Part shown: in pieces, positions 18,233 through 26,424 of the stretch
How the letters are laid out: each line of letters starts with the position of its first letter
Position numbering within the stretch: position 1 is the first letter of the stretch
Origin: Granulicella sp.
GTDB lineage: Bacteria; Acidobacteriota; Terriglobia; Terriglobales; Acidobacteriaceae
Direction of reading: 5' to 3'
DNA length: 64,000 nt
Assembly: GCA_025357875.1 (NCBI GenBank)
Contig: JANYLK010000180.1
Coordinates: forward strand, 23,985-87,984
Position numbers and translations under genes: made by a program
The notes under the pieces: model-generated
Databases searched by the model: none
What the model saw: only the letters and a program-made list of their open reading frames with translations
What the model was told of the DNA's origin: nothing

Positions 18233-18340
18233 AAGTCTGCACCGCCCGCTTACCTCCTCGTCACAAGCCATTTGTGTAAGGGATGTGTGTTTCTCTTCAA
18301 TCGGCTGGTATCCTAACCGTCGGGGTATCGAGGGAAATTA

Positions 18341-19117
18341 ATGATTGATTTGAAGGGCAAAGTGGCCGTGGTGTTCGGCCTTGCGAACAAGCGCAGTATT
18401 GCTTACAGTGTGGCGCAGAAACTGGCCGAGGCTGGCGCGACCTTGGTGCTCTCGTATCAGTCAGAGCGCCTGCAGCGCGAGGCCGAAGAACTTCTCAGCG
18501 ACCTGGGCCAGACCGGCACCGGCCGCGCCTTCCAATGTGACGTCTCCCGCGACGACCAGATCGATGCGCTGTTCGCGCAGATCGCCTCGGCGTTCCCGAA
18601 GATCGATATCCTTATCCACTCCATTGGGTTTGCGCCCGCCGATGCGCTGAAAAATGATTTCCTGCTCACCACCCGCGAGGACTTCCGCATCGCCCACGAC
18701 GTCAGCGTCTACTCGCTGATTGCCGTTGCACGTGGCGCTACCCCCTTAATGACGGACGGCGGAGCGATGTTGACTCTGACATACTACGGCGCGGAAAAGG
18801 TCTTCCCAAATTACAATGTTATGGGCGTGGCCAAGGCCGGGCTGGAAGCCGCAGTGCGCTATCTCGCGACTTCCCTCGGAGCAAAGAATATTCGTGTCAA
18901 CGCGATCTCCGCCGGCCCCATCAGAACTCTCGCCGCCCGCGGCATCGGTGAATTCAGCCAGATACTCAACGCCGTCACCGCACGCGCTCCGCTGCACAGA
19001 AATGTGGAGCAGGCCGAAGTCGGCAACACTGCGCTCTTCCTCTGTTCTCCGCTGGCAAGCGGCATTACCGGGGAAATTACCTTCGTAGATTGTGGGTTTA
19101 ATATCACTGGTGTGTAG
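18341..19117 (+). CDS. fabI: Enoyl-[acyl-carrier-protein] reductase
   Basis: FabI carries out the last reduction in each cycle of type II fatty acid synthesis. The protein (258 residues, normal length) has the divergent FabI nucleotide motif VVFGLANKRSIAYSVAQKLAEAGA, the stretch HSIGFAPAD, and the catalytic Tyr-x6-Lys in NYNVMGVAKA, preceded by TLTYYGAEKV. It ends FVDCGFNITGV. A GAGGG ribosome-binding site precedes the ATG by about 7 nt. It is followed 12 bp later by a DinB-type gene, probably on the same transcript. Confidence 0.96.
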   Translation: MIDLKGKVAVVFGLANKRSIAYSVAQKLAEAGATLVLSYQSERLQREAEELLSDLGQTGTGRAFQCDVSRDDQIDALFAQIASAFPKIDILIHSIGFAPADALKNDFLLTTREDFRIAHDVSVYSLIAVARGATPLMTDGGAMLTLTYYGAEKVFPNYNVMGVAKAGLEAAVRYLATSLGAKNIRVNAISAGPIRTLAARGIGEFSQILNAVTARAPLHRNVEQAEVGNTALFLCSPLASGITGEITFVDCGFNITGV

Positions 19118-19129
19118 AAAGGATGACCG

Positions 19130-19639
19130 ATGACCACTGCGGAACTTCTCCTTCAGGATTTCGACATCGAAATGGCTAGCGCCCGCCGCGTATTGGAACG
19201 CCTCCCCGAAGACAAGCCCGACTTCAAATGTCACGACAAGTCCATGCCGCTCGGCAAGCTAGCCATGCACGTCGCCACGCTCCCTGTCTTCGGCAAGAAG
19301 ATCCTGACCACTCCCAGCATGGATATGGCGGCCCCGGGGCAGTCCTGGCCTGACATGACCTTCCGTACGCGCGACATCACTCTTGCAACTTTCGACGCCT
19401 CCGCGCTGGAGACCCGTGCCGCACTAGCCGCCTGTTCCGACGCGGACCTTGCTGCGCCGTGGAAGTTCTCATTCGGCGACCACGTCATTTCGGACACCCC
19501 GCGCTCGCTCGCCTATCGGCACATGTTCTTCAATCACCTGCTCCATCATCGCGCCCAGCTAAGCGTGTACCTGCGACTGAATGACATTCCCGTGCCCGGA
19601 CTCTACGGTCCTTCCGCCGACGAGCCTTTTACTCCGTAA
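19130..19639 (+). CDS. DinB-superfamily protein (DUF1993-like)
   Basis: A 169-residue four-helix-bundle protein. Candidate metal-binding histidines fall where DinB proteins have them: KLAMHVATLP near residue 47, and FFNHLLHHRAQLSVYLRLND near residues 136-146. DinB-superfamily members include metal-dependent thiol transferases and many proteins of unknown activity. The third ligand pattern and length fit DUF1993-type members best, but this is family-level recognition only. It lies 12 bp after fabI, which may reflect co-transcription without a functional link. Confidence 0.8.
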   Translation: MTTAELLLQDFDIEMASARRVLERLPEDKPDFKCHDKSMPLGKLAMHVATLPVFGKKILTTPSMDMAAPGQSWPDMTFRTRDITLATFDASALETRAALAACSDADLAAPWKFSFGDHVISDTPRSLAYRHMFFNHLLHHRAQLSVYLRLNDIPVPGLYGPSADEPFTP

Positions 19640-19651
19640 TCTCCTCATCGC

Positions 19652-20947
19652 TCACGGACGCCGAAACACACTTCCGTTCTTCATCACGAAGCCAACCCTG
19701 GCCAGCGCAGATATATCATCCAGCGGATTTCCTTCAACCGCGATGACGTCGGCGTAAAAGCCTGCCTTGAGTTCCCCAATCTCTCCCGCCCAGCCCAGCA
19801 GACGCGCACCGTTTAGCAGGTCGGCGCGAAGTACCTCCGCTGTCCCCATGCCGTACTTCACCATCAATGCAAGTTCGCGAGCCTGCGTACCATGCGGAAA
19901 CGGGCCTACATCGCTGCCCACCGCAAATGGAACTCCGGCCTCTAGTTGGCGTTTAAACTGTGCAGCGTGGAAGGCCTGCATCGCCTCAAACCTCTTGCCC
20001 GCACCAGCCGTTTCAGGATGTTCGCCGAAGTACTCCATGATGGCAAACGTGGGCACTGCGTAGATGTGCTTCGACTTCATCTCCGCCATGGTGCGGTCGG
20101 ATAGGAAGTAGGCGTGGTCAAGCGATGCCACCCCTGCGTCGACTGCAAGTCCAGTCCCAGGTTCGCCGGTGCAGTGGACGGCAACGCCCATCGCATTAGA
20201 AGCACCAGCGCCAAGACGGCCGGACTCTACGACCGCCGCATGCAGTTCCGCTTCACTGTATTGGTACGGCGTGGTGAGTGCGCCATCCGTGAGCGAGTCG
20301 GGGCCCGTCTCGTAGATCTTGGCGAAGTCCGCGCCTTCCTTGTGCTGCCGGCGCATGACGCGCACAAGGTCCTCCGCCGAATCGGCGTAATCCGCATTCG
20401 ACGGAACATGCGCCGCGGAATTGTAGCCGATAGCGTCCTCGTGACCGCCGGTGATGTCGATTGCGTTGCCGCTCATCCTCATGCGCGGACCCGGGATCAG
20501 ACCTGCATCAATTGCCTTGCGGACAGCCGTGGACGCAGATCCCGCACCTTCAGTCCCCATGTCACGCTCAGCCGTGAAGCCGGCCATCAGGTCAGCCTTC
20601 GCCGCGACTTCAGCGAGGATAACGCGCTGCGCAACATTCTCCTGAATAGTCTGGAGATCCTCCGCACCCGGATGAAGAAAGAGGTGGACGTGCGCGTCGA
20701 TGAGCCCTGGCATCAACGTGCGGTCGCCGAGATCGATCACCTCGGCGTTGGCAGGACGGTCCACGCGCCCACCGGCTGCGACGATTCGCTCGCCAATCAC
20801 CAACACTTCGCCGGGTGACACAACCTTCCCAGCGGCGACATCCAGTATCCGCGCGGCGTGCAGAACAATGGCGTGAGGCGTCGGCGACTGTGCCTGTGCA
20901 TTAAGACCTGCGAGCGCAATTGCAACTCCAGCAACCAATCTCTTCAT
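19652..20947 (-). CDS. Secreted metal-dependent amidohydrolase
   Basis: An exported member of the amidohydrolase superfamily (imidazolonepropionase/prolidase-like branch). A signal peptide (MKRLVAGVAIALAGLNAQAQ) precedes LMPGLIDAHVHLFLHPG, whose H-x-H binds the first metal. Further elements are DFAKIYE with the candidate bridging lysine, VAVHCTGEPG and LDHAYFL with metal histidines, and FAVGSDVGPFPHG with the catalytic Asp. It ends GFYADVIAVEGNPLDDISAL, the usual beta-sandwich closure. The ORF track begins 26 codons upstream. The ATG at 20947 starts exactly at the signal peptide. The substrate may be an Xaa-Pro dipeptide or a cyclic amide; this cannot be decided. Convergent with the DinB gene. 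Confidence 0.88.
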   Translation of the reverse strand: MKRLVAGVAIALAGLNAQAQSPTPHAIVLHAARILDVAAGKVVSPGEVLVIGERIVAAGGRVDRPANAEVIDLGDRTLMPGLIDAHVHLFLHPGAEDLQTIQENVAQRVILAEVAAKADLMAGFTAERDMGTEGAGSASTAVRKAIDAGLIPGPRMRMSGNAIDITGGHEDAIGYNSAAHVPSNADYADSAEDLVRVMRRQHKEGADFAKIYETGPDSLTDGALTTPYQYSEAELHAAVVESGRLGAGASNAMGVAVHCTGEPGTGLAVDAGVASLDHAYFLSDRTMAEMKSKHIYAVPTFAIMEYFGEHPETAGAGKRFEAMQAFHAAQFKRQLEAGVPFAVGSDVGPFPHGTQARELALMVKYGMGTAEVLRADLLNGARLLGWAGEIGELKAGFYADVIAVEGNPLDDISALARVGFVMKNGSVFRRP

Positions 20948-21084
20948 GATCTCAGCAGAATAGCAGCGAACGAGCATTTTGCTGGTTCGGGCGTGATTAT
21001 CAACACCCTGGGTCGAAGTCACCATCTAATCACCGAGCGGCGCGATCTACCGGCTACTCAATTTCCGTATCGGAGGTAAAAGCT

Positions 21085-21393
21085 ATGGCAGCATCACCGA
21101 AGTCACACAGTTCTCACGAATCTACGCACGCCCTCTCCGCAGACGATCGCAAAGATATAAAAGATTCAGACTATGCCTTCCCGGCCAAGCGCAAAGAGCC
21201 GCTGAATGATGCCTCGCATGTCCGCAATGCGATTGCGCGTTTTGACCAGGTAAAAGGTGTCTCGGACAAGGAACGCGAAGAGGCGTTTCATCACATCAAG
21301 TCGGCGGCAAAGAAGTTTGGCGTCGAGATGACCGAGACGAACTGGAAACAGCTGGGCGCCAAGCCACATACTGCCAACTCAGCGAAGAAATAA
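21085..21393 (+). CDS. Small conserved protein, DUF6582-like
   Basis: A 102-residue soluble protein with the core DSDYAFPAKRKEPLNDASHVRNAIARFDQVKGVSDKEREEAFHHIKSAAKKFGV. This is a widespread small bacterial family that I associate with DUF6582; its molecular role is not established. The pattern resembles a compact helical domain with a charged N-terminal tail. A strong ribosome-binding site, CGGAGGT, lies about 7 nt before the ATG. It is monocistronic, ending in a perfect inverted repeat terminator shared with the convergent PEP-CTERM gene. Confidence 0.8.
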   Translation: MAASPKSHSSHESTHALSADDRKDIKDSDYAFPAKRKEPLNDASHVRNAIARFDQVKGVSDKEREEAFHHIKSAAKKFGVEMTETNWKQLGAKPHTANSAKK

Positions 21394-21420
21394 AAGTGTC
21401 AGACCGGCTTAGCAAGCAGA

Positions 21421-21448
21421 CAAAGCCCTCGCCAAGGCGAGGGCTTTG
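21421..21448. terminator. Bidirectional terminator between convergent genes
   Basis: CAAAGCCCTCGCC and GGCGAGGGCTTTG are perfect 13-nt arms separated by AA. The A/T-rich outer ends supply a T-run in both directions, fitting a shared intrinsic terminator for the DUF6582-like gene (+) and the PEP-CTERM gene (-). Confidence 0.85.
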
Positions 21449-21477
21449 CACTTCAAGTGAGGATGCAGTCGGCTGAA

Positions 21478-22317
21478 TTACGCCTTCAGTTTGCGACGGA
21501 ATGCTCCGATCATGCCAAGCGCGCCCGTGCCAAACAGCACCAGGCTGCTGGGCTCAGGAGTCGCCCCCGACGGAGGCGGCAGGACCGTTGCGTAGTCGGC
21601 CGACAGATCTTCGACCAGGAAGGAGAAATCGCTCGGCGCACCCGTAATGTTTAGGGTCTTGATGAAGGTACCTGACGTATCGAACTCGTTGAGCCCGGGA
21701 GAATAGAGGTTGGAGGTGAAGAAGGTGGTTCCGTCGAATGCGATGCCCGTGGACGATCCCGAAGACGTGATGAACGCTGCGGTCTTGAGACTTCCGTCTA
21801 GGTTATATACGTCGTAAATGTTACCGCCATCATCCCGGTTTTCGATCAGGTAGCCAATGCCCCCTTGCTGGAAATATTCCAGGCCATCGCAATAACCAGT
21901 GCAATTGGCGAGATTCAAAGTAGCAATATATGCGCCGGTGGTAGTGTATTTGTAGACTTGGTTTGTCCCGCTATAGTCGCCGACGTAAAAATTAGTTCCG
22001 TCATATGCGATAGTCGATAATCCCGCAGCACCCGGAACTGTGAAGATGGAGCCGTTGTCGGTGCTGGTCGCAAGATTGTAGGAGTAGATGGAGCTGTTGT
22101 TTGCAGCCGTATAGTACATCGTGGTGCCAACCACAACAACACCGCGACCATTGTTTCCACTTAGTCCAGTGTAAGTTTGGACTATTGCTCCGCTGGTCTT
22201 GTCGATCTTGAAGATGTAAGGCGATCCACCTGTTGCGTTATTGCCATAGATGAAGTTGTCGGCGTAGCAAGCAGTGCTTAGGGCAGCGAGAAAACAAAGG
22301 ACGAGAATGCGTTTCAT
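21478..22317 (-). CDS. PEP-CTERM sorting-signal protein, predicted beta-propeller
   Basis: A 279-residue secreted protein: signal peptide MKRILVLCFLAALSTACYAD, then repeating blades such as GIAFDGTTFFTSNLYSPGLNEFDTSG and TIAYDGTNFYVGDYSGTNQVYKYTTTG that resemble a propeller of about five repeats. It ends with a PEP-CTERM tail: TPEPSSLVLFGTGALGMIGAF followed by RRKLKA. That tail is recognised and removed by exosortase in envelope-exopolysaccharide systems. Neither exosortase nor polysaccharide genes are in the window. A GAGGTG ribosome-binding site precedes the ATG, and a candidate sigma-54 promoter lies about 50 bp upstream. Confidence 0.9.
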   Translation of the reverse strand: MKRILVLCFLAALSTACYADNFIYGNNATGGSPYIFKIDKTSGAIVQTYTGLSGNNGRGVVVVGTTMYYTAANNSSIYSYNLATSTDNGSIFTVPGAAGLSTIAYDGTNFYVGDYSGTNQVYKYTTTGAYIATLNLANCTGYCDGLEYFQQGGIGYLIENRDDGGNIYDVYNLDGSLKTAAFITSSGSSTGIAFDGTTFFTSNLYSPGLNEFDTSGTFIKTLNITGAPSDFSFLVEDLSADYATVLPPPSGATPEPSSLVLFGTGALGMIGAFRRKLKA

Positions 22318-22368
22318 TGGTACACCTCAAATGAATTTGTCTACTTGGGTGAGTACGCTTTCATAGGA

Positions 22369-22385
22369 AGCAATCTAAGGGCCAA
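22369..22385 (-). promoter_or_regulatory. Candidate sigma-54 (-24/-12) promoter of the PEP-CTERM gene
   Basis: On the minus strand the sequence is TTGGCCCTTAGATTGCT, with the invariant GG and GC separated by 10 nt as in the RpoN consensus TTGGCAC-N5-TTGC. A start site about 12 nt downstream would leave a 5' leader of roughly 40 nt before the ATG at 22317. Sigma-54 control of PEP-CTERM genes (PrsK-PrsR) is known in other bacteria; its use here is inference. Confidence 0.6.
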
Positions 22386-22470
22386 CTTTAACACAATAGA
22401 ATCAACTGTTTAGAAGATAGGACACTTGGTAGAGTGCAACTAATTGCAGCCTTGACGGAAGGTGTCTACC

Positions 22471-22998
22471 CTACTGCTTGTCGTACACCAGATGGTTCTT
22501 TTGCATGCTCCCCGGAAGGGCAAACTCTTCGTGCAAAGTGCGCCCGTCCCCGCTGATGCGAAAGGTGCCTAAGTTGACAATCGTTCCGTTGTACTTGTTC
22601 GACGTTGCAAACTCCTGGGGACCCTCGGGCGTGATCGAGATTGTGATCCCATCCGGCACAGAGGGGCCGGACATTTTCGCGTCAGACCCATCTAGCGTCA
22701 CGTCGGCATACTCCCCGGTGTCAGGAAACGCAATGTGCAAAGTCTGGTCTTTCTGGGCCAACTGTAGGTGTTTCGGACTAGTCGTAAAGGGGTTCGCAAG
22801 CTTCCATCCGCCCGCGAAGCCAGTGGTTCCAGAATCGCGCTCATAGGAAGTTGCTGCCGGCGTTACTAATCCCTTGCCGCCCGCCGCAGCCGAGATAACG
22901 GTTAAAAGTCTTCCATCAGCGATAGTGGATTTCTGCACCCCAAGTCCCCTTATCCCTTGCAGTGAAATAGCTCCAGGGACAACGAACACGAATTTCAC
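22471..22998 (-). pseudogene. 5'-truncated secreted-type protein gene
   Basis: The ORF encodes 175 residues without a signal peptide. Its body, GFAGGWKLANPFTTSPKHLQLAQKDQTLHIAFPD through GRTLHEEFALPGSMQKNHLVYDKQ, resembles acidobacterial proteins of repeated GxWKLN beta domains that normally carry a signal sequence and another copy of the domain. The visible N-terminus (MKFVFVVPGAISLQGIRGL) looks like the interior of a protein joined to unrelated DNA. Just across the junction, from about 22985, a different protein fragment reads on the opposite strand. I therefore treat it as a gene remnant, although the ORF itself is open and could still be expressed. Confidence 0.5.
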
Positions 22999-23095
22999 CC
23001 TGTCTGGTCCGGCGGATCATGGCTCATTCTTTACGTTTGACTTCGGAACTCTTGCTGCGGGCGGCTCAACGACGTTCAGTTTGCACTTAAAAGGA
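22985..23095 (+). pseudogene. Orphan coding fragment, secreted-protein type
   Basis: The plus-strand frame reads NTNFTLSGPADHGSFFTFDFGTLAAGGSTTFSLH, which has the style of extracellular beta-sandwich or PEP-CTERM proteins. It has no start of its own: upstream it is antisense to the truncated gene, and downstream the frame loses protein-like character. It lies between two genes with no partner sequence. Probably a short leftover from a deletion. Confidence 0.35.
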
Positions 23096-23193
23096 CACAA
23101 AGTTCCCCTGATGACCACGTTAACACTGGTACAACTCTCTGTTTTAGTAGAGTGCCTTAGTGCCGAATTCGATGGCGATTCCCGAAACACGAA

Positions 23194-25023
23194 TCAGCCC
23201 GCCTTCTCGGTCAGCTCAGCCCATCGCGCATAAAGTTCATCCGCGACAGCTTGAGCCTGCTCCATCTCGTGCAGAGCCGCCGTCAACGCGTCAGCATTGG
23301 TAGCGACACTTGGCTCGTCCAGCAAATCGCGCGCGACGTTCAGCCGCTCCTCCGCGGCTTCCACCCTATCCTCAATCGACGCATACTCACGCGCCTCCAG
23401 GTAGGAAAGTTTCTTCTTACCCACGTTCGGCGACGTTGATGCAGCTTGTACCGGCGTAGCAGTCGCGCTGGCTGAACTGCCATCGCTGTTCGCAGAGCCT
23501 TGTTCCCGCTGCCACTGCTCCCACTGCGAGTAGTCCGCAAACGTCTCAGCGTTCCCTAGTCCATCGAGTCCCAGAACAATAGTCGACACGCGGTCGAGCA
23601 TGTATCGATCGTGAGTTACCAGTACCAGCGCCCCGGCATATTCAAGAAGACTCTCCTCCAGAATCTCAAGCGTCGCGATATCCAGATCGTTCGTAGGCTC
23701 GTCGAGCAAAAGCAGATCAGCCGGCTCGAGCATCAGTTTGGCGATCAGCACCCTCGCCCGCTCGCCTCCGCTCAGGCGCTCCACTGGCTGGTTCAGTTGC
23801 TCCGAGGTAAACAAAAATTTGGTCGCGTAGCTGGCGACGTGAACCACTCGCCCCTGATACATCACCGAGTCGGAATCAGGTGCAAGAGCGCGGCGCAGGG
23901 TGACAGACTCGTCGAGTTCGCGCATCTGCGAAAAGTAAACAATCTTCAGCGCGGCCGCCTTCTTGATCGAGCCCGCGCTCGGATCCAACTCGCCGGTAAG
24001 CAGGCGCAGCAGCGTTGTCTTCCCGCTCCCATTGGGGCCAACCAGGCCAACCCGCATTCCGTTGGTAATCAGGAAGTCGAGATGCTCCACGATCTTCTTC
24101 TCACTCGCACCTTCACCGAAACTCAAGGCGACGTCTTCAAATTCCACCAACCGCTTGGTCTGCCGGTCGGTGGCCGCAAAGTCGATTCCTGCTGTGGCCG
24201 TCTGCACGCGCTGGTTCACATCGCGCAGCTGGCCGATCAAATCCTGCGCGTTGTCGATCCGCGCCTTGGCCTTGGTGGAGCGCGCTTTGGGGCCACGCCG
24301 CAGCCACTCAACCTCGATCTTCACGCGATTCTTTAGCGCATCCTGCAACTTCGACTGCGCCTCCAGGTAAGCCTGTTTCCCTTCGATAAACTTCGAGTAA
24401 GTCCCCTTCACGCGCAGCAGCCCTTCCGCATACACGCGGTTCAGTTCGACGATCTCCGTCGCGACATTTTCCAGAAAATATCGATCGTGGCTGACCATGA
24501 CGCAGGCAAAGTTCGCTTCGTTAAGCAGCTCTTCGAGCCAGGCGATACCTGCGAGGTCAAGATGGTTGGTCGGCTCGTCAAGCAGAAGCACATCGGGATG
24601 AGTGACGATAGCCTCGGCAATGGCGAGGCGCTTGCGCCAGCCTCCAGAGAGCGTCGCTGCCTCAGCGGCTAGGTCCGGAAATCCGGTGCGGCCGGATGTC
24701 TCACGCAGTCGGCCCTCGTGTTCGCCGTCCGCCACCTTGGCGCGAACTAAGGCCTCTTCAAGCACTTCGCGAACTGTCAGCCCCGACGCGAAATTCGATT
24801 CCTGAAGCACGTAAGCGATGCGGGCGCGCTTGCGTGTAGCAACGTCGCCCGAGTCCGCGTCCTGCTCGCCAGCGAGCACGGCGAGTAGCGTGGACTTGCC
24901 TGCGCCGTTCGGCCCGATCAGGCCGATACGGTCGCCGTCAGATACTGGAAAGCTGATGTCTTGAAACAACGGCACGGCGCCAAATCGTTTTGACAGACCT
25001 TGTGCGTTAAGAATTGGCGGCAT
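23194..25023 (-). CDS. uup: ABC-F ATPase, Uup-like
   Basis: A 609-residue soluble protein with two ABC domains and no membrane segment. Walker A motifs are GPNGAGKST (about residue 37) and GPNGSGKTT (about 331), signatures LSGGWRKRLAIAEAI and LSGGERARVLIAKLM, and Walker B LLLDEPTNHLD and LLLDEPTNDLD. A charged linker (YLEAQSKLQDALKNRVKIEVEWLRRGPKARSTKAKARI) separates the domains, as in ABC-F translation factors. After a Ser/Ala/Thr spacer the C-terminus forms a coiled coil (LSYLEAREYASIEDRVEAAEERLNVAR), the Uup-type extension linked to DNA binding and ribosome rescue in E. coli. Monocistronic. Confidence 0.9.
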   Translation of the reverse strand: MPPILNAQGLSKRFGAVPLFQDISFPVSDGDRIGLIGPNGAGKSTLLAVLAGEQDADSGDVATRKRARIAYVLQESNFASGLTVREVLEEALVRAKVADGEHEGRLRETSGRTGFPDLAAEAATLSGGWRKRLAIAEAIVTHPDVLLLDEPTNHLDLAGIAWLEELLNEANFACVMVSHDRYFLENVATEIVELNRVYAEGLLRVKGTYSKFIEGKQAYLEAQSKLQDALKNRVKIEVEWLRRGPKARSTKAKARIDNAQDLIGQLRDVNQRVQTATAGIDFAATDRQTKRLVEFEDVALSFGEGASEKKIVEHLDFLITNGMRVGLVGPNGSGKTTLLRLLTGELDPSAGSIKKAAALKIVYFSQMRELDESVTLRRALAPDSDSVMYQGRVVHVASYATKFLFTSEQLNQPVERLSGGERARVLIAKLMLEPADLLLLDEPTNDLDIATLEILEESLLEYAGALVLVTHDRYMLDRVSTIVLGLDGLGNAETFADYSQWEQWQREQGSANSDGSSASATATPVQAASTSPNVGKKKLSYLEAREYASIEDRVEAAEERLNVARDLLDEPSVATNADALTAALHEMEQAQAVADELYARWAELTEKAG

Positions 25024-25213
25024 AACTTTAGTTTACCGTGCCTAAGTAGCTGGCAGCTCAGCGCACGGAATAATGCAAAACTCAGCCGGCTTCACAAGCT
25101 GCAGAAAAACTCGGAAAGCCCGCCGTTGGGAGTAGCGGCGAGATTCAGCCCGGGGTAAGCAATCCAAAGAAAACCGGCTTTAGCGGTGGGTTTTATTCAC
25201 TCACCTTCACCCG

Positions 25214-25522
25214 CTATTCAAGATCGAAGTCCCGCATCGGTCGCTCCGTCATCGGCTTTTCCTTCGCCTTCTTCACAGCCTCGGCGAACTTCTTTGCCAT
25301 CAGGTCGTCCCTGTTCTTCTGCGCATCGACGCTCTGGGCAAAGATAGAGTCGCGACGCGCATCGGCCTCACGCAGCGCATTCGCAGCATCTGTAAAGTCC
25401 TCGAACATACGCTTTCGCGGAGCGGGAGTGTGCGCAATGATAGCCCGCGTTACCGGGTCAACCTTCAGCATCCCCCCGCAGTCCGGGCAACACACTTCAA
25501 ATGCTTCGTCACTCATACCCAT
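25214..25522 (-). CDS. Small zinc-ribbon-like protein
   Basis: A 102-residue protein with an N-terminal CCPDCGG knuckle (one C-x2-C pair, so at most half a zinc site by itself), followed by a helical, highly charged region: FTDAANALREADARRDSIFAQSVDAQKNRDDLMAKKFAEAVKKAKEK. A GAGGTG ribosome-binding site lies 8 nt before the ATG at 25522. The function is not known; dimerisation to complete a zinc site is possible. The 190 bp between it and the ABC-F gene downstream show no gene. Confidence 0.7.
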   Translation of the reverse strand: MGMSDEAFEVCCPDCGGMLKVDPVTRAIIAHTPAPRKRMFEDFTDAANALREADARRDSIFAQSVDAQKNRDDLMAKKFAEAVKKAKEKPMTERPMRDFDLE

Positions 25523-25864
25523 GGTCCGTTCACCTCACCGGCAACCATTCTAGAACGGTTATCCATTCCGGGTGCAGGTATCGAACGTACGGCCGACTCG
25601 TCATACGATGGACGCCGGGAAGGCCGCGTCGACCTGAACGCCGAAGGCCGCTCTAATACGCTTCGCCGGGATGGCCGCATTGACCGTCACCTTGCCGAGA
25701 CACCACGCTGATTAGATCTTGCCGGGAGCGCCAATGGCCCGGCAACACCAGCACAAGGCTGAAGGCGTGGGTATCCAATCGCCGAGAATCCGAGGGCTGA
25801 AGGCCCGACCCATCCGACCAGACCGACTGAGCTGAAGGCCATAATCATCTTTGTAGAATCAGGT
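25523..25864. repeat. Intergenic region with GCTGAAGGC repeats
   Basis: About 340 bp with no supported gene. It carries three copies of GGCTGAAGGC or AGCTGAAGGC (near 25757, 25795 and 25830, spaced about 35-37 bp), plus imperfect GAAGGCCGC phrases at about 25618-25655. The style matches short dispersed acidobacterial intergenic repeats and resembles the GGGCTTCAGCC units at 33517-33608. No promoter was assigned. Confidence 0.5.
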
Positions 25865-26248
25865 CTAGCCGCGAAGCTTGGCGAGCAGGTCGGTCGGATG
25901 AACGGGCTTGGCAAGAATCTCGAATTCGTGACCATTCAGGCGCGCCTTCTCCAGCAAATCGGCGGTGGCAGCCTGACCTGAAAATAGCAGAATCTTGCAG
26001 TTGGGCAACTTTTCCCGAGTCGCAATCGCAGCCTCAATGCCGGTCATCCCGGTCATAATCACGTCCGAGATCAGCATGTCGGGTTGAAAGCTCTCCAACA
26101 ATTCAATCGCTTTTTCGCCACTGTAAACGGCGCGCGCTTCGAAGCCAGCCTGGTTAAGAATGATGGCGAGCGTATTGGCAATCACCTGTTCGTCGTCGGC
26201 TACGAGCACTTTGCGTTTGGAGGTAGGTGCCGCTGGAATTTCAGACAT
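25865..26248 (-). CDS. Single-domain response regulator
   Basis: A 127-residue receiver domain with no output domain. Motifs are KVLVADDEQ (acidic pocket), DMLISDVIMTGMTG with the phosphoryl-accepting Asp near residue 60, ILLFSGQA (Ser switch) and EILAKPVHP with the conserved Lys-Pro. It begins after a short Pro/Ser/Lys leader (MSEIPAAPTSKRK). The ORF track adds 22 upstream codons; the ATG at 26248 is preferred. Stand-alone receivers work as phosphorelay carriers or bind a partner protein. No histidine kinase is adjacent, so the pathway is unknown. Confidence 0.92.
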   Translation of the reverse strand: MSEIPAAPTSKRKVLVADDEQVIANTLAIILNQAGFEARAVYSGEKAIELLESFQPDMLISDVIMTGMTGIEAAIATREKLPNCKILLFSGQAATADLLEKARLNGHEFEILAKPVHPTDLLAKLRG

Positions 26249-26424
26249 GCGATGGTCCCCAAAATGAATGGAATGATAGTACTGTGCGGGTTGATAACAA
26301 TCTGGACCCGGCAACTCGCTCTATGCGTACGTCGCAATGATACGCTGAGCGGAGTGAAAGGTGCCGGTCCCAGACAATAATTTCTGGCCTACCTGCCCCG
26401 AAGTCCCCTAAAAAGAAGAAATTC

